Assembly: GCA_016630955.3 (NCBI GenBank)
Contig: CM049993.1
Location: 930,001 to 994,000 of the forward strand
From: Didymella arachidicola
Lineage: Eukaryota; Ascomycota; Dothideomycetes; Pleosporales; Didymellaceae
Length of the DNA: 64,000 nt
Direction: 5' to 3'
A program made the position numbers and the translations under genes. Of the stretch, positions 23,534 through 35,364 are shown piece after piece (position 1 is the stretch's first letter; each line of letters begins with the position of its first letter). The notes under the pieces were generated by a model. That model had not been told where the DNA came from. It did not search any database and saw nothing but the letters and a program-made list of their open reading frames with translations.

Positions 23534-24299
23534 GTTGACAGCGAGTGTTGAGCTGTGCAGTTGGGTGTGGTGTTGAAAAGCAGCTACTCGACGCCGGACG
23601 GTGCGGAATCCGGGGAGTTAATGACGTCGTCTTACGTGTCAGCAGTCAACTTCTACAGCTACCGGAAGATTCCTTCTCTTTCAGCCGAAACTTGCGATGC
23701 GCGACTGTCACATTCGCAACTTGACGCCATGTCTAGGCAGAGGTCGTCTCACTCTAATATACTTCGCAATTTTGAACACTGACAGGCTCGAGGCAGTCCA
23801 GCAGACTAGTGGCTTCACGGTGAAAGTAACAGTGCTACAGTCTGATTAATCTCAACAGGGTTGTTACCAGGCAGTACTGACTGCCCTTATTCTTCTTTAA
23901 TTTTGTCTCAGCTCGTAATCATTGCAGTTCGCCCTTCTCTTACAACTCTTCAATTTCCATGCAAGTCAGTATGTTGCTCGCATGGTCGCAACTTGGTGCG
24001 CGAGTGTCACGTATGTATAAACTTCTCAATACGAGCAGCTTCGACCAGGGCTTCGACCTCGAATATCTTCTCCAACAACTATGAGGCCGTAGTATGTTTT
24101 GGAAGTAGCCCAACTATCGCACATATCTGATGAATCTGGACTACCTAGGTCGCTGAACTGGGCGCACGTGTTCCAGATGCGACGTAGACCTAGCATCGAA
24201 TTTATCAGGCCAGCTGCTCATGATCGTCGATCTCTTACATTCGAGGTACAGACTCAGCTCAATCGACATGTTACGTACTAAATTATCTCCACAGCAAGC
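23534..24299. other. SAR1 promoter and intergenic
   Basis: No supported gene. Short frames only. Confidence 0.5.
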
Positions 24300-24703
24300 G
24301 CTAGGCTAGCTACGTCGCTGTTCGCAGTTCCAAGCACCCTTTCACACTCCTTCCTGCTAAGACGGTAATACTCTAGCTTTCTATACAAGAATGATGTTAT
24401 TCAATACTTAGAGCATACTTTAGTATCATGATTTCTATTACAGAGATGATCTTGTTAGCTCTACTACAATTACTAGCCTGTACTAGTTAGTATAGACTAA
24501 GCCGATTATGTATAACATGCTTCCCTGTATACTACTGTAGAAAAGAAAACAGTCTATAGATAGTTAAGAAATACTATAATTGCTTTACTAAGTAAGACTA
24601 TACTAAAGACTCTATCCCTAGCCATACTTCTTTATTTTCTAATACAGCCTCCCTACTAGCAAAGGTTTACACACATTGCGCTCTGCCAACAATGTTGAAC
24701 TAC
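24300..24703. repeat. AT-rich, RIP-like tract
   Basis: About 400 bp markedly richer in A/T than its surroundings, dense in TA and CTA/TAG, and nearly free of CpG. This composition is typical of repeat sequence mutated by RIP. No element can be recognised in it. It abuts the decayed HET gene. Confidence 0.55.
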
Positions 24704-26801
24704 CTAAACTAACATAAAAGTAGTCGTTTCAAGCTGTCTGAAATGAATAGCTGAAGAATCAAAGTACGCAAGGTACACATTCCACTCGTTCGTACCACTT
24801 CCACTGAATGCGAAATCCCAACCATAGTCAATGCCTTTAGTGCGAAGCTGAGACGTTCCATATCTCTCGTACTCAGACGCGGTGTCTTGTCTCTTCTGTA
24901 CGACTAGCACGTGGACTTCACCAACATTTTCGAGGTCCTCTTCGTCTCGCTGGTCACTGGGGGTTCCTCCTGTCAGAATTGGAATCGCGTACAGGTCTCC
25001 TCGGTGTGTAATTTCTGCACGGCCGACGATATAGGGACTGTTGAGTACTGGGTTCCACGATCTCTGTTCTACAAACTCTAGTAGTTCGCGCTCTAACTCT
25101 TCTGAACGAGGTTCCAGATCGTGGCAAAAGTCGCTGCATAGCTAGCGTATTGTATGGGATGAGCGGGGCCTCCATTGTGATGGTCGCTTTTTGGAAGGGA
25201 CCCATCTACCATGTACCAGAGTCCGCAGGAACTAGTTCAACACGTCGTATCTGCACGTTGCGTAGCACTTGATATTGTTCAGGGTTGCTTCGTGTCATCC
25301 ATTCCACGCATCCCCTAGCGGATGCCCAGGACCAAGTGGGGTAGCCAGCAAGAGGGATGTTTGTCGGAGCATTCCAAAAGAGATCTTTAGGGAGCGATTC
25401 TCTCAATAGACCGGCGTAATACTGTTCTTCTCGATCTTCACACAGCTGTCTTGCGATTGCGGCACTAGCCGGTAGTCTGTCTTCGACCTTGGTCAGATGT
25501 TTCGCCGTAAATGTCGTGACTGCCGAGTACCACTTCAACTGGCTAGACCCAGGGGTTTTCCATTCAAAGCCGAAATCTTAAGAACCATCGAATGATCCAA
25601 TTTTACTTTGTTTCGCAGAATGGTCGTGACACACCCAGAAGACCTGCTGCTCACCAAAATGAACAACTCGTCGGGACAAACAAATCTCTTGATAGACCCA
25701 GGCACGGGTCAATAGCGGCCACTGTTCCAGGTTCCCTGAGGTTTCTCTCTCCGCGTATCTCGCTTCGAAAGGGATCGATTTAGGCGTTGATTTGATGGGC
25801 TCGTCTGGCCTGCGCCGCATGTGGACATTCGTATAACCTGGAACCTTTTTGCCGACAAATGACTCATGAACGCGATTGAAGCAACCTCCAGATGAATTGA
25901 GAGCCTTGGTGGCCGCAATAGTGAGCAAAGCGTTTTGATAGACGGATGCCATTAGTGATGCCTGCGTGGCCCAGTCTGCATCGTTGTCTTGAATGATGCA
26001 AAGACTGCCAATCCAGATGTAATTAATGTCCAGGGTAAAACATTTTGGGACTACATCTTGGAAAGTCTTCGGCAGAATATCCACCTTGATACCCGCTTCC
26101 TTGCGTGCTCGAAGTTTTCCTTGTTTGTACATGTTGCTTTCGGACCTTTGTCCTCTTCTCCCCAGCAGTGACTCAGACATGCATATGGTTTTGAAGGCTG
26201 GCCTGCCACCAGCTTCAAGACATTAGATGACGTGCAAATTTCCAGGAATCGGGTCTCGGATAGTAAAACCGTCGGTAATCCAGATTGCCCATGCTGGCAC
26301 GCCTTGTGAGATGCCCGACAGTCGCTCATCCAGGTCCTGATTGTTTCTATGGTTTCTTCGGATGATTTTATCGACGGCAGAAGGCGGGGCGAAACTCCGC
26401 TTGGAGCAGGGAAGGCTACGAGCTCATTGGACTCGTCTGGAATGTGTCAGGCTATAGCCAGGCTGAGACGAACTAGGATCATACAGACCTACTAATGAAC
26501 AATCTAGATGCAGAACAAAACTTAAATAAGATTCTTGGGGGAAAATGATTACACTTCCATCCTCGATGATTAATGCAAACTTTGCTATCTCTTCTCGGAT
26601 GAGCTTGGGAACAGCCCATTTTCTGCATGCGAGAAGTAACTGCCATCGCGGGCAGCCATTATCAGCTCCATTCTGAAGTTGTTCGAGGCTGTAACCGCCG
26701 TGTTTGTATGGTTGAAAAGTCGGATAGTGACTTTCGCAGAGATTACAGGATTTCTTCAGGTCATCGGGTTCGAAGGTGATCATCTTGCCAGACCAGCGCA
26801 T
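24704..26801 (-). pseudogene. Decayed HET-domain (heterokaryon incompatibility) gene
   Basis: The N-terminal part reads from the ATG at 26801 and continues across a likely intron (donor GTCTGT, acceptor CCAG, about 26443-26494). The HET signature YACLSHCWGEEDKG is near 26,150-26,190, followed in a different frame by PKTFQDVV, INYIWIGSLCIIQD and ASVYQNALLTIAATKA. These are hallmarks of the HET domain, which triggers cell death on allorecognition. Breaks: a frameshift near 26,095-26,112; in-frame stops ending at 25,578 and 25,206; and a second frameshift near 25,125-25,150. The last segment ends at 24,704. There is no intron-sized gap at the shifts. Assembly error is possible, but four lesions argue for a pseudogene. 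The conserved GDS.C position reads GSLC. Confidence 0.85.
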
Positions 26802-28041
26802 GGGATCAGTCTAAGTAATCACCGTGTGCCGGTGATGCTTCCGATCGATACGAATCTGACTCGGCATGGCCGTGCTCCAAAACACTTCAGGTCAATTGGA
26901 GCAGTGGTGGGCAGGTACTATGCTGATGAAAACCGCAAGGAGTGTTTGTAGATGAGTTGGACAAGTCGAAAACAGCATCTTTGATCACCATTGCTGTGCT
27001 TCCAAGTCGAGTGACGTAAGTTACACATGTCTTGTATTCAGATCATTGTCAGCTGCTACTGCATGAATCGGATCACTTCTCGGTGGCGACAGACTGTTAC
27101 GTGGTGGCATTCGATTCAATTACACTCGCGGTGCTTCGAGATAGTGAGCAGGATCATTCAATCCCTGCAAATCCTGAGTGAATAAGACAAGGATGATGGA
27201 CCCGCATCGAGTGTGTACAGAAAGCCCAATGATGATAGTACACAGTGGAAGCGATTGGTAGATCAATACAACCTTATGAAAACAGTCTTACACGGCGAGA
27301 GTGCGGCCCACCTGACATGTGGGGCATGCCGCACTTCTACAGGCGTGGAAAAAGCGAAAGGCCTATATGTGCTATTGCACCAAACGCCGATGTCCAACTT
27401 GACGAAGGATCCGACTTCGTATCCTTCAGATGTTTCGAGCGAATAGTCGCGGTATTCTGAGCCTAAGACAGTGGTGCGTGCACCATAAATGGTACAAGCA
27501 GAAGCGAATCACGACGCGAGGCTGAAAGAGGTCTGCTCTCGCTCTCGTTTATGCGTGTGCATGTACAATCTCAGCATCGATCGACAAAACCTCAGCCTGT
27601 TGGCTGAATTGTGTGCTCGGGAGCACCGAACCTCAGCTAGCACGGCTTCTTGATGGTGAACCGGGTGGTGGAAGAGTGTTGAATACCGTCACTCTTTGAG
27701 CGTCTTACTCCCCTGGGCAATGCAGTGCTCCTTCTTCGGCCGTGCCAATCAGTCCGGAGTCCTGAGTACATCTTTTGAGGAAGCGATAGTCTGACGCCTG
27801 CATGCTGGCTGCTTGCATGCTTCCGCCTCCGCGATTTATTGAGCTTGGCAAATCTTGCACCATGCGTCGCTGAGGAGACATTATGGTTCTGGGGTACTCG
27901 AGAAAGAATTCGTTGTGTATTAGTGCAACCCATTGGCTTGCTCCGCTCCAAGGTCTACCTTTGATCACTACCAAGCCGTCTCTTGTTGACTGTCTGAGTG
28001 TGGTTGAGCGATCATGCTGCCTACACGGTAGTTGGTACCAT
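26802..28041. other. Intergenic, no gene seen
   Basis: About 1.2 kb between the HET remnant and the 3' end of the INO80-subunit gene. Only short, domain-less frames. Confidence 0.5.
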
Positions 28042-29260
28042 CTACGCAACCTCTTCAACCATCCTACCACTCCATGGTGCTTTGCTCGCTGGCTCTGTTT
28101 TGCCTGCAAATATGCTACCCACAGGTGCTTGTAGCCACTCGTCAGGCACAGCGAGTTGTGTGCCCCTAGCGTTCTGGACATATCGTACGAAAAGTGGGTT
28201 TGCGCGTTCGGACTCAACCTCTCCCTCTTGACCAGACTCGTCGAGATCAGCGGCGGCGCTCTTGCGTCCGCGTTTGGGAGGTTGTTTCTTGAGCAGGCGG
28301 TTAATGGTGTCAAGCTGTGTCATGTTAGCACGAGAGAATAGAGGAAGATAGTCCAGAGCGTACCTTCTCTTCTTCGTTCCGCTTCTCGCTGAGGTTTTTC
28401 CTTCGTCTTGCCATCTCCGCTCGCCTCATAGCGTGCTCTTCAGCTGTGAGGTGCTTCTTCTTTTGGGCCTCGTTGCTGAGGGCGAGGAGGCTACCATCCT
28501 CTTCCTGTTCTAACACCGCTCGTTGTCGCCGTGTCAGTTTGCTGATGTCTGGTGTCTGGTCGCGGCTCATATCCTCGTCGCTGTCCATGTCCACGTCCTC
28601 GCCGGCGCCACCCAGCTCGTCATCGTCCTCTCCCTCTGCATCCTCGTCTTCACCTTCCGCATCGTCCATGTCCTCAAGGTCAGAGTCAGGATCGCTAAGC
28701 TCTTCATCGTCGTCAGACATATCCATCTCCTTGGCCTCCACTGTGTCTTGTGCTTTCGTGACGTTGATCTTGGGTTTCGAGGCTACCGGCACAGGTTTGC
28801 TTGTGGGGACAACGATAGGATCTTCGTCGTCTTCGTCGCCCTCGGCGTCCATGTCGTCCTCCTCGGTACCCTCTGCGTCTACGTCATCGTCTTCTTCCTC
28901 TTCATCGTCGACGTCCATGGCGCTGACCTCGTCTGCTTCGTCTTCGTCCTGGTCTTCATCATCGTCGCTGTCGAATTCACGCACCACTCTGCTGTTCCGT
29001 GCGCGCTTGCCGGAGACAATGTTGTTGCGACTGAGGGTGCCCTTGCCGACTGCAGGTACGCCTGTGGCCTGCCGCAATTTGTTGGGTGACGATTTGACGG
29101 TCAAGGAGAGAGACTGTCGTGTTTCTTCCGGTGAAGAACGTTGAATGGTGGCAGAGGGCGCATCGTTGCGGCCTACTGTTCCGCGGCGCGTGCGCGTTGA
29201 TGTGGCGGTAGGGGCTCTGGAAGCTGGGTTAGGAGCTGCGCGCGTGCGAAGTCGTGGCAT
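28042..29260 (-). CDS. INO80 complex subunit B-like (PAPA-1 domain, Ies2-like)
   Basis: Exons 28364-29260 and 28042-28314, separated by a 49-bp intron (28315-28363, GTACGC donor, GCTAAC branch, CAG acceptor), give 389 aa. The start MPRLRTRAAPN at 29260 follows the last upstream stop-free leader. Residues ~120-250 are extremely acidic Asp/Glu runs, and such regions are common in chromatin factors. The C-terminal third holds the PAPA-1 conserved region: SKLTRRQRAVLEQEEDGSLLA, basic HAMRRAEMARRRKNLSEKR, then LDTINRLLKKQPPKRGRK and the final VPDEWLQAPVGSIF. Proteins of this type belong to the INO80 nucleosome-remodelling complex. Assignment to Ies2 is by family; the intron join is well supported by the in-frame EEEK-LDTINRLL junction. 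Confidence 0.85.
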
Positions 29261-29352
29261 GGTGGGTGTGAAGGATAAGTCAGGGTGATTTGCAGGAGTA
29301 GTTAAAGGGTATGGCGTCAGATAACGAGCTCCTTCTGCTGGAGGCGCAAGGA

Positions 29353-29706
29353 TCACGGCACAGGTGGCACAACGCCGTGGTGAGCGGTCATGGCATTCGC
29401 TTGTGACGGAGCTTCCTGCAGCTGACTGTTTGCTCTCTCTCCAATTTGCCGCCTTGTGTCTCGCGGCAGAGCCCTTGGCGCGAACGAAAGCGCAGAATCG
29501 CGCACCGTGCTGGGGATGTCAGCCACATACCTGCTGTTGTTCCACTCGTTGTTATCCTCCGAATCCTCGTACTCTGTGCTCAGCCGCCGTAAGCGCTTGG
29601 TAGCCCGGTCTGTCATAGTTTGCGAGTGCGCAATGAGATCAATGGCAAGTAAAGGCGAAAGACGCGTGAGGTCGTTTGCACTATGAAGCGCGTCGTTGCA
29701 GTACAT
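29353..29706 (-). CDS. Small unknown protein
   Basis: A 117-codon frame from the ATG at 29706. It contains an amphipathic stretch (ALHSANDLTRLSPLLAIDL, then TKRLRRLSTEYEDSEDN) and a disordered C-terminus. Its stop lies 92 bp before the Ies2-like start on the same strand. The same frame stays open upstream to about 29,783 and reads protein-like (APFLFGISGEERLALQ), so a 5' exon may be missing from this call. I do not recognise the family. Alternative: a chance frame in the Ies2-like promoter. Confidence 0.45.
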   Translation of the reverse strand: MYCNDALHSANDLTRLSPLLAIDLIAHSQTMTDRATKRLRRLSTEYEDSEDNNEWNNSRYVADIPSTVRDSALSFAPRALPRDTRRQIGERANSQLQEAPSQANAMTAHHGVVPPVP

Positions 29707-29997
29707 CTGGAGCGCCAGTCGCTCTTCCCCAGAAATTCCAAAGAGGAAAGGCGCGTCCCTGCCTCGGCGGCTTGTCTCGGCCAGACTCCCTCCTCCTCCA
29801 CATCACATCATGACTGCTCCCTGTTCTCGACCTGAGTTCCACATTTGCTTCTTTGCTGCTGCATGGATTTGTAGTTATGGTGTTGAGGCTAATTCTTGGT
29901 GACAGTCACTTGCATTTGGTTTCGCCCTCTCACAGTAATATTGCCTCAATGGATACGGGATACCATCTATTTCAACACTAGACACATCGTCGGCGAC

Positions 29998-31485
29998 TCA
30001 AGAATCAGGCGACGCCCCCAAGCTATAAATCAGACCCGTGTGATCATAGTATGCCCGCAGCTCGGTATCCGTCAACACATCCTTGGCTTCGTTGATCTGT
30101 GCCATCTTATCCGTGGCAGTCCTCTTCGCTGCGGTGCCAGACACGCGGTCAGGATGGTACTGCAGGCACAGCTTCTTCCACGCCTTCGTGATCTCGGCCA
30201 CAGTCGCCTGCTTCGAGACACCCAGAAGCTTGTACAAATCCGATGCAGGTTTGACGCCACCTAGCTCCTCGTGGCCACCATAGCTACCGGAAGAGTAGCT
30301 ACCACCAGGGCGGCGCTCTTCAGTACGGTACCCACGGGAACCGCTCTCGGTCTTGCCGCGAGGACGATAGTCATCTTCGGGCCTCTCGGTGAAACACTTG
30401 TCATACTGGGGACCGTCCCAACCAGGTGGGCGGCGCTCCTCAGTGCGATATCCTTGCGAACCGCCTCCGGTCTTTCTAAATTGAGACTCGCGTGAGGGTC
30501 CAGGCTTCTGACGTGGGTAGTCGTCCTCGTCGTCCAGAGCCCCTCGCATATTGCTGAAGCTATTGAAACCAGAGCTGCGCGAGGACTTTCCACCACCCCG
30601 GCGATTCCTCTTCGCCCTCTCGTACCACGCCTCGGCCCCCAGCTTTGCTTCCTGCGGAGTACAACCCTTATCGCACCAATCCTGGTAGATCTTGCGGATG
30701 AGCTTGAGGTCTTCGTCAGTGTAAGGGTAGCTAGTATCGTACGTCTTCTTTGGCTCAGCACGGCTGTTAGCGTAGCCAGAGCGAGAGCGCCGAGACCCAT
30801 AGTCATTGTCATCAGCACCGTCGTCGACATACTCAGTCTCACGAGTATTTCGACCAGTACCACAGCGCGCGTTGGAGCGGTAGGTAGCATCGTCCACTTC
30901 GTCTTCGTCATCATCCGGTAATCGATAGCCTTGTTTCCGCGACGCCGCAACGCGCTTACCGTTTTCTCGAATCATGAACTGATCTACCTTCTGTTGGACG
31001 TACCGCAGTTTCTTACCTTCTGCAATCAGGTCGTGCATCATTTGATTGCCCAAGGCTGTGATCTCCTCGCTGCTCAGAACCTTTCCAGACGTGCGAGCCG
31101 CATACTTGTCAGCGCCGTTCTGGAACATGCGGTCATACTCCGTGCCAGAAGTCGGCTTTGCGCTCCGCGCAGACTTTCGAGCACGATCGTAACTCTCGTA
31201 ATCGCCTGATGAATCGGTCCTTTGTGGGCGCCCAAACAGCGTTGAGCGTGTCCTAGTATCGTTCTTGCCATCGACACGACATACCTGTCTGAAAGCAGCT
31301 GCAATGCACTCTGGGCTCGGTGTGAAACCAGTCTTACGCTCCACATATTCAGTTGCGCGCTTCACAGCCTCGGGCATCGAGCAGCCTTGCCGCATATAGC
31401 GCCAGCATGCATGTTCGAACATGTGCCAGAGTTCATCTTCATCGTACTCATCATCTTCAGTGTAGTATCCACGGCCCTTTGCCAT
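29998..31485 (-). CDS. J-domain (DnaJ-like) protein with C-terminal J domain
   Basis: Single-exon frame of 495 aa with an ATG at 31485. The J domain is at the extreme C-terminus, residues ~423-490: LYKLLGVSKQATVAEITKAW, then YHPD with the HPD tripeptide, then MAQINEAKDVLTDTELRAYYD. J domains stimulate Hsp70 ATPase. The first 400 residues are charged and low-complexity, with Tyr/Arg/Gly/Asp-rich blocks (YRTEERRPPGWDGPQYD and YRTEERRPGGSYSSG are partial repeats). Two similar helical segments resemble each other (MRQGCSMPEAVKRATEYVERK and CDKGCTPQEAKLGAEAWYER). There is no signal peptide or TM segment, so it is probably cytosolic or nuclear. Client and specific role are unknown. Confidence 0.85.
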   Translation of the reverse strand: MAKGRGYYTEDDEYDEDELWHMFEHACWRYMRQGCSMPEAVKRATEYVERKTGFTPSPECIAAAFRQVCRVDGKNDTRTRSTLFGRPQRTDSSGDYESYDRARKSARSAKPTSGTEYDRMFQNGADKYAARTSGKVLSSEEITALGNQMMHDLIAEGKKLRYVQQKVDQFMIRENGKRVAASRKQGYRLPDDDEDEVDDATYRSNARCGTGRNTRETEYVDDGADDNDYGSRRSRSGYANSRAEPKKTYDTSYPYTDEDLKLIRKIYQDWCDKGCTPQEAKLGAEAWYERAKRNRRGGGKSSRSSGFNSFSNMRGALDDEDDYPRQKPGPSRESQFRKTGGGSQGYRTEERRPPGWDGPQYDKCFTERPEDDYRPRGKTESGSRGYRTEERRPGGSYSSGSYGGHEELGGVKPASDLYKLLGVSKQATVAEITKAWKKLCLQYHPDRVSGTAAKRTATDKMAQINEAKDVLTDTELRAYYDHTGLIYSLGASPDS

Positions 31486-32740
31486 TATGTCGGTATTTGT
31501 GTTGGTTGCCGGGCGAAGAAGGATCTCTCAAGTGGACAGAGGGCAGTTGAGTCGAGTGTGGATGTGATGATCTTCGCTCGAGGCATTTTCAGTGAAATAT
31601 AAGTCTCCATAGCCGGTAGGGTGAAAGATCTACTCAGGCTTCGCCGTGGTTGGCAGTTTGTTGACATCATATGACCACTGTGCATGATCTCAGTGGACAT
31701 TGTGTACTCACCATGGGGGTCGTTCATAATGTTTACGTATTTTGCACATGAGATTAGATGCTGCTGCGAACCAAAATGACGAAGCAGACGCTGTATATAC
31801 ACCAGTTTCTGGGAAAAGCAAGACCAAGATATGGGATCTTGCCGGAGAGAGGAGAAAGTACGTGAGTATGTTTGATCGTGGGAATCTCCAAGTCGACAAC
31901 TCGAGGCTTCCGTTACGCATGAAGCAGGCATGCAAGATGCAGACGCCATCTGACATGGGAGCAGCATGATAAGCCATGAGACGATCAGATGAGACGAAAG
32001 GATCGACAATGTCTTTGCAAGATATGTCAACTTCACTTATTCAGCAAGCTATCGCGACTAGACCGAGATCGAATTCGACAACATCAGCTCCAAGGGATAT
32101 TTCGACGAACTTGCCGAAGAGGGCCGCAATCACTTACAGCACGAAGTCAAGACATCTGAATCAACCAGAAAGCAGCCGGACCTACCCAGGGGGAAGTTCC
32201 AGTTCACTTTCGTCAGTGCGAAAGGTGACCGCTTCGGTACGGCGTCACCGGGGTATGAGCGGGGTGGTAGGGATACGTGTCGTCTATGATCCTCATTCTC
32301 CACATGTTTTGAGATGGCTGGGGCCGCATCAGTTCAACGCTGCGTGGATGGGACGTGATGTAGTGAGATGAGAGTATGGGCTTGATGGCTATCTAGCAGT
32401 GGGGGACAAGCATCAAGATGTGATGCATACAGTGTGTGCACGGAACAAATGGTAAGGAAAATAAAGGTCACCTCACTTTTGAATTGACCAGTGAACTTTT
32501 GCTTTGCCCTTGGAAGATTGAAAGGCAGTCTGGGTCCATCTACTTAGCGCTGAGCCTTTTGAAGTCTCTCTTAGACTGGAGTGATTTGGATTGGTGGGCG
32601 GCTGTGGCCTCCCCAGAACAGTGGTACGCATTGTTGTTGTGTCTTGGATCTGCTCTTGACGCTTGTGTCGTCGCTGTACGTCCGTCCGTCATTGGTAAGT
32701 CTGCGAAGGAGATGCAGAACTAGCTCAATTTAGATCATGT
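31486..32740. other. Intergenic, no gene seen
   Basis: Promoter of the J-protein gene followed by sequence with only short overlapping frames. Confidence 0.5.
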
Positions 32741-35364
32741 CTAGACGAGGTCAGGAGCACCTGAAGTTGAATCATCCTGTTTCTCCAAGTGCGCTTCCAG
32801 AACCTGCACTACTTCGTCATGTTTTCGCCATCGTGCCAGGTCTAATGGTGTCCGCCCGTCATGGTCCCTGGAATTGACGTCGACACCGTTCGCTTTAAGT
32901 AGCAACTCTACCACGGCCAAATTCCCATGCATTGCAGCTATTGCCAAAGGTGTTCGTCGGCCCAGTCTTGCCTTCGAATTGATTTCGATATTCGGGTCGC
33001 CAAGGAGGAGTTTGACTATTGCTGTATGTCCGTTCGAGGCTGCTTGCCACAGTGATGTTGACTTTTGGGAGGGTAAGTCTTCCGATAGATCGTGTTTCTC
33101 AAATTTCACCTTGGCCCTTCCGGTATCTAAAATCAATCTACCGATAGACTCGCGACCTTGGCTGTTTGCATCCCAAAGCGCTTGTCCTTCGCCTAAGGTG
33201 TTGCTCATCTCCAGGTCCAATAGTACCTTGACTGACCAATGTGAAGTGCCCTTTCCACGAAGCTAAGACAATCAAGCCAGCAGCCCACGTTTGCCTTTCG
33301 GCTTCGTTGAGACGACACTTAATCATCCATAGCAAACACTTCAGCTCGCTCTCAGCGCCCGGATGTGCCAGCCACGTTACACTTCTCCCATCACCTTGGA
33401 CTAACTGCTGTACCGAAGTATCATCCTCTCTAAACAGCAATCGGAAAATTGTGAGGAAACCGTTCCTTGCCGGCCACAAAAGTGGTGGGTGTACAGGATG
33501 ACCGCCTGTGAAGTTTTCGTGACCCCCACTTATCCCAAACATATGTTTGACCAGCATCTCTTGACCGTGAATCAGGTCTGGAGGGCATGTGTTGTTTGCT
33601 TTCGTACGGTGGTGGTCGCGTAGTAGTTCCACTGTTGTTCTGTGGCCATTGATTGCTGCCAATCACAATGGTAGCCAGCCGGAATTGTCTTTCAGATTAT
33701 CGTCAGCTACGCCTGTGTCGAGCAGCTCTTGAACGATTGCAGTGTTTCCGCCTCGTGCAGCGAGTAGTAATGGTGTTTGGCCCTTGAAGTTCGTACTATT
33801 GACGTCGATATCGCTGTCCTGAAGGAGCATCCTGGCCACTGACTCATGTCCATAATTTGCTGCCAAAAGTAGCGGTCTTTGACCCACTGGAGTCTGGTAA
33901 TTGGGATCGACCTTGCCTGTCTTGAGTAGTGCTTTGACGATTTTATCCTGCCCATGTGCTATTGCCAGTATCAAGGGTGTCTCATTTTGCGAGTTCATGA
34001 AATTCAAATAGGCTTTGTTTGTTCCGAAGAGCAGCTTATCTGTAACAAGATTTTGACTCTCTATGGGAGACAGTAGTTGCGTCTGGCTCTTTGGGTCATG
34101 GGCATTCACATGGGCCTGGTTCTTCTCGATGAGCAGGTCAGCTATGTTTGAATGTCCGTTCTTCGCGGCGAACAGTAGCGGAATTTGACTAGAGCGATCT
34201 CGAAAGTCAACTCGGGCCTTACCTGAGCCTAAGAGAGTCTCAACTGTTGACATGATGCCCTGGTATGCTGCCCAAAGCAGGACCTCATTCCCTAAGCCCT
34301 CCAATCTCTCCAGAAACTGAGGTAGTGTCCATGCAGGTGGGCATTCAACATCATCAGAAAGTTTGAGGATGAACTTGATAGTGTCTGGAACGACTTACCC
34401 CTCGCATTTGCCATAATTTGGCTGTAGAACATCCGTGTTGGCACCATCCGAGGATATACTGAGCAGAGCATAAATATTATCCTTTGGGTCGGATGCCTCA
34501 CTCTTCTTGAACTTTAGAAGTAAAGTGTAGAGGTCGTGAAATGCTGTCCACCAGGAATAATTTCGTGTAGGGCCGGGCATGATGTCAAATATAGCTTGGC
34601 AGTGCTGACTGGGTTCGATGATGAGCAACACCGGAGAAAGAGCAAAAAATACGCGCTGACAACGATTTCGTGCCCCAAGCCACTTGAGCAGCCCGTGCAT
34701 TGGCAACTTCTTGTATGATCCAGGACCTGCCAAACCATCTTCGTTCTAAAAGTTGGGTGAGCCCAAGGCGTTGCTGGTAAAAAGAGTTCTATGTTGTATC
34801 CTTTGTCGACAGCACGGTCTGCCAGATTGCGAGCCATCGTTCATCTGATACTCTCCATCTCCTACAAGCATGGCTAACTGCCGCTTTCTCAACCTTAGAC
34901 ATGCAATCGAAGTAGATATCTGTCACTGCAGTGACTGGACCCAACCAAATAATCACCTGCTCAGCTCTCTTGTGGATGAAGGCCATCTGAAGCACTTGAT
35001 GTCCCCTTTCTTTGTGGTTGGTTTGATCAATTCAAATAGCATCGATCTAAATGACTCGGTCTTGATGGCTGTAGCGCAGATTTCGTAATGCCAGTGATAA
35101 ATTCTTCGTGATCAGCATCACCTTCCCGTTGATTTCGATCTCGTGCGTTTTGCATGCGATCCCCGAATGAGTAGACTTTTTCGTCCAGGTAGAAGACTCA
35201 TCGCTCCAAGTATAGGACAATGCCTCGTACTCCAAGCGTTCCTCGTCATTTAGCCATGCGTCGAAGAGGTTACACTTCACAAGCCCGTCTTCTCCTTTCA
35301 AAAGTCGAACGAGGCGAAACAAGCGCCCCTGCAGGTTGATCGGCTTGTACTGGAAGAACTCCAT
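32741..35364 (-). pseudogene. Decayed HET/ankyrin-repeat gene
   Basis: Reads from the ATG at 35364. The HET domain begins around residue 45 (RLEYEALSYTWSDES). It then meets stops: TAG at 35047-35049, where the family has Trp (WIDAICIDQ), and TGA at 35032-35034, at the Cys of the same motif. The frame resumes with HKERGHQVLQMAFI and EQVIIWLGP, then shifts at least twice between about 34,840 and 34,300. Ankyrin repeats follow (PLLFAAKNGHSNIADLL, TPLLLAARGGNTAIVQELL), interrupted by a TGA at 33,663 and a frameshift at a tandem GTCA duplication (33,229-33,236 on the plus strand as TGACTGAC). The last repeats run to 32,741 (TPLAIAAMHGNLAVVELLL). HET plus ankyrin is a known allorecognition architecture. 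It is clearly inactivated. Confidence 0.85.

Noticed and set aside
28446..29144. 232-codon Ser-rich plus-strand frame
   Set aside because: It is the antisense image of the acidic repeats in the Ies2-like gene.
31485..32036. 183-codon minus-strand frame upstream of the J-protein gene
   Set aside because: It overlaps the J-protein promoter and has no recognisable domain. I prefer the clear ATG start of the J protein.
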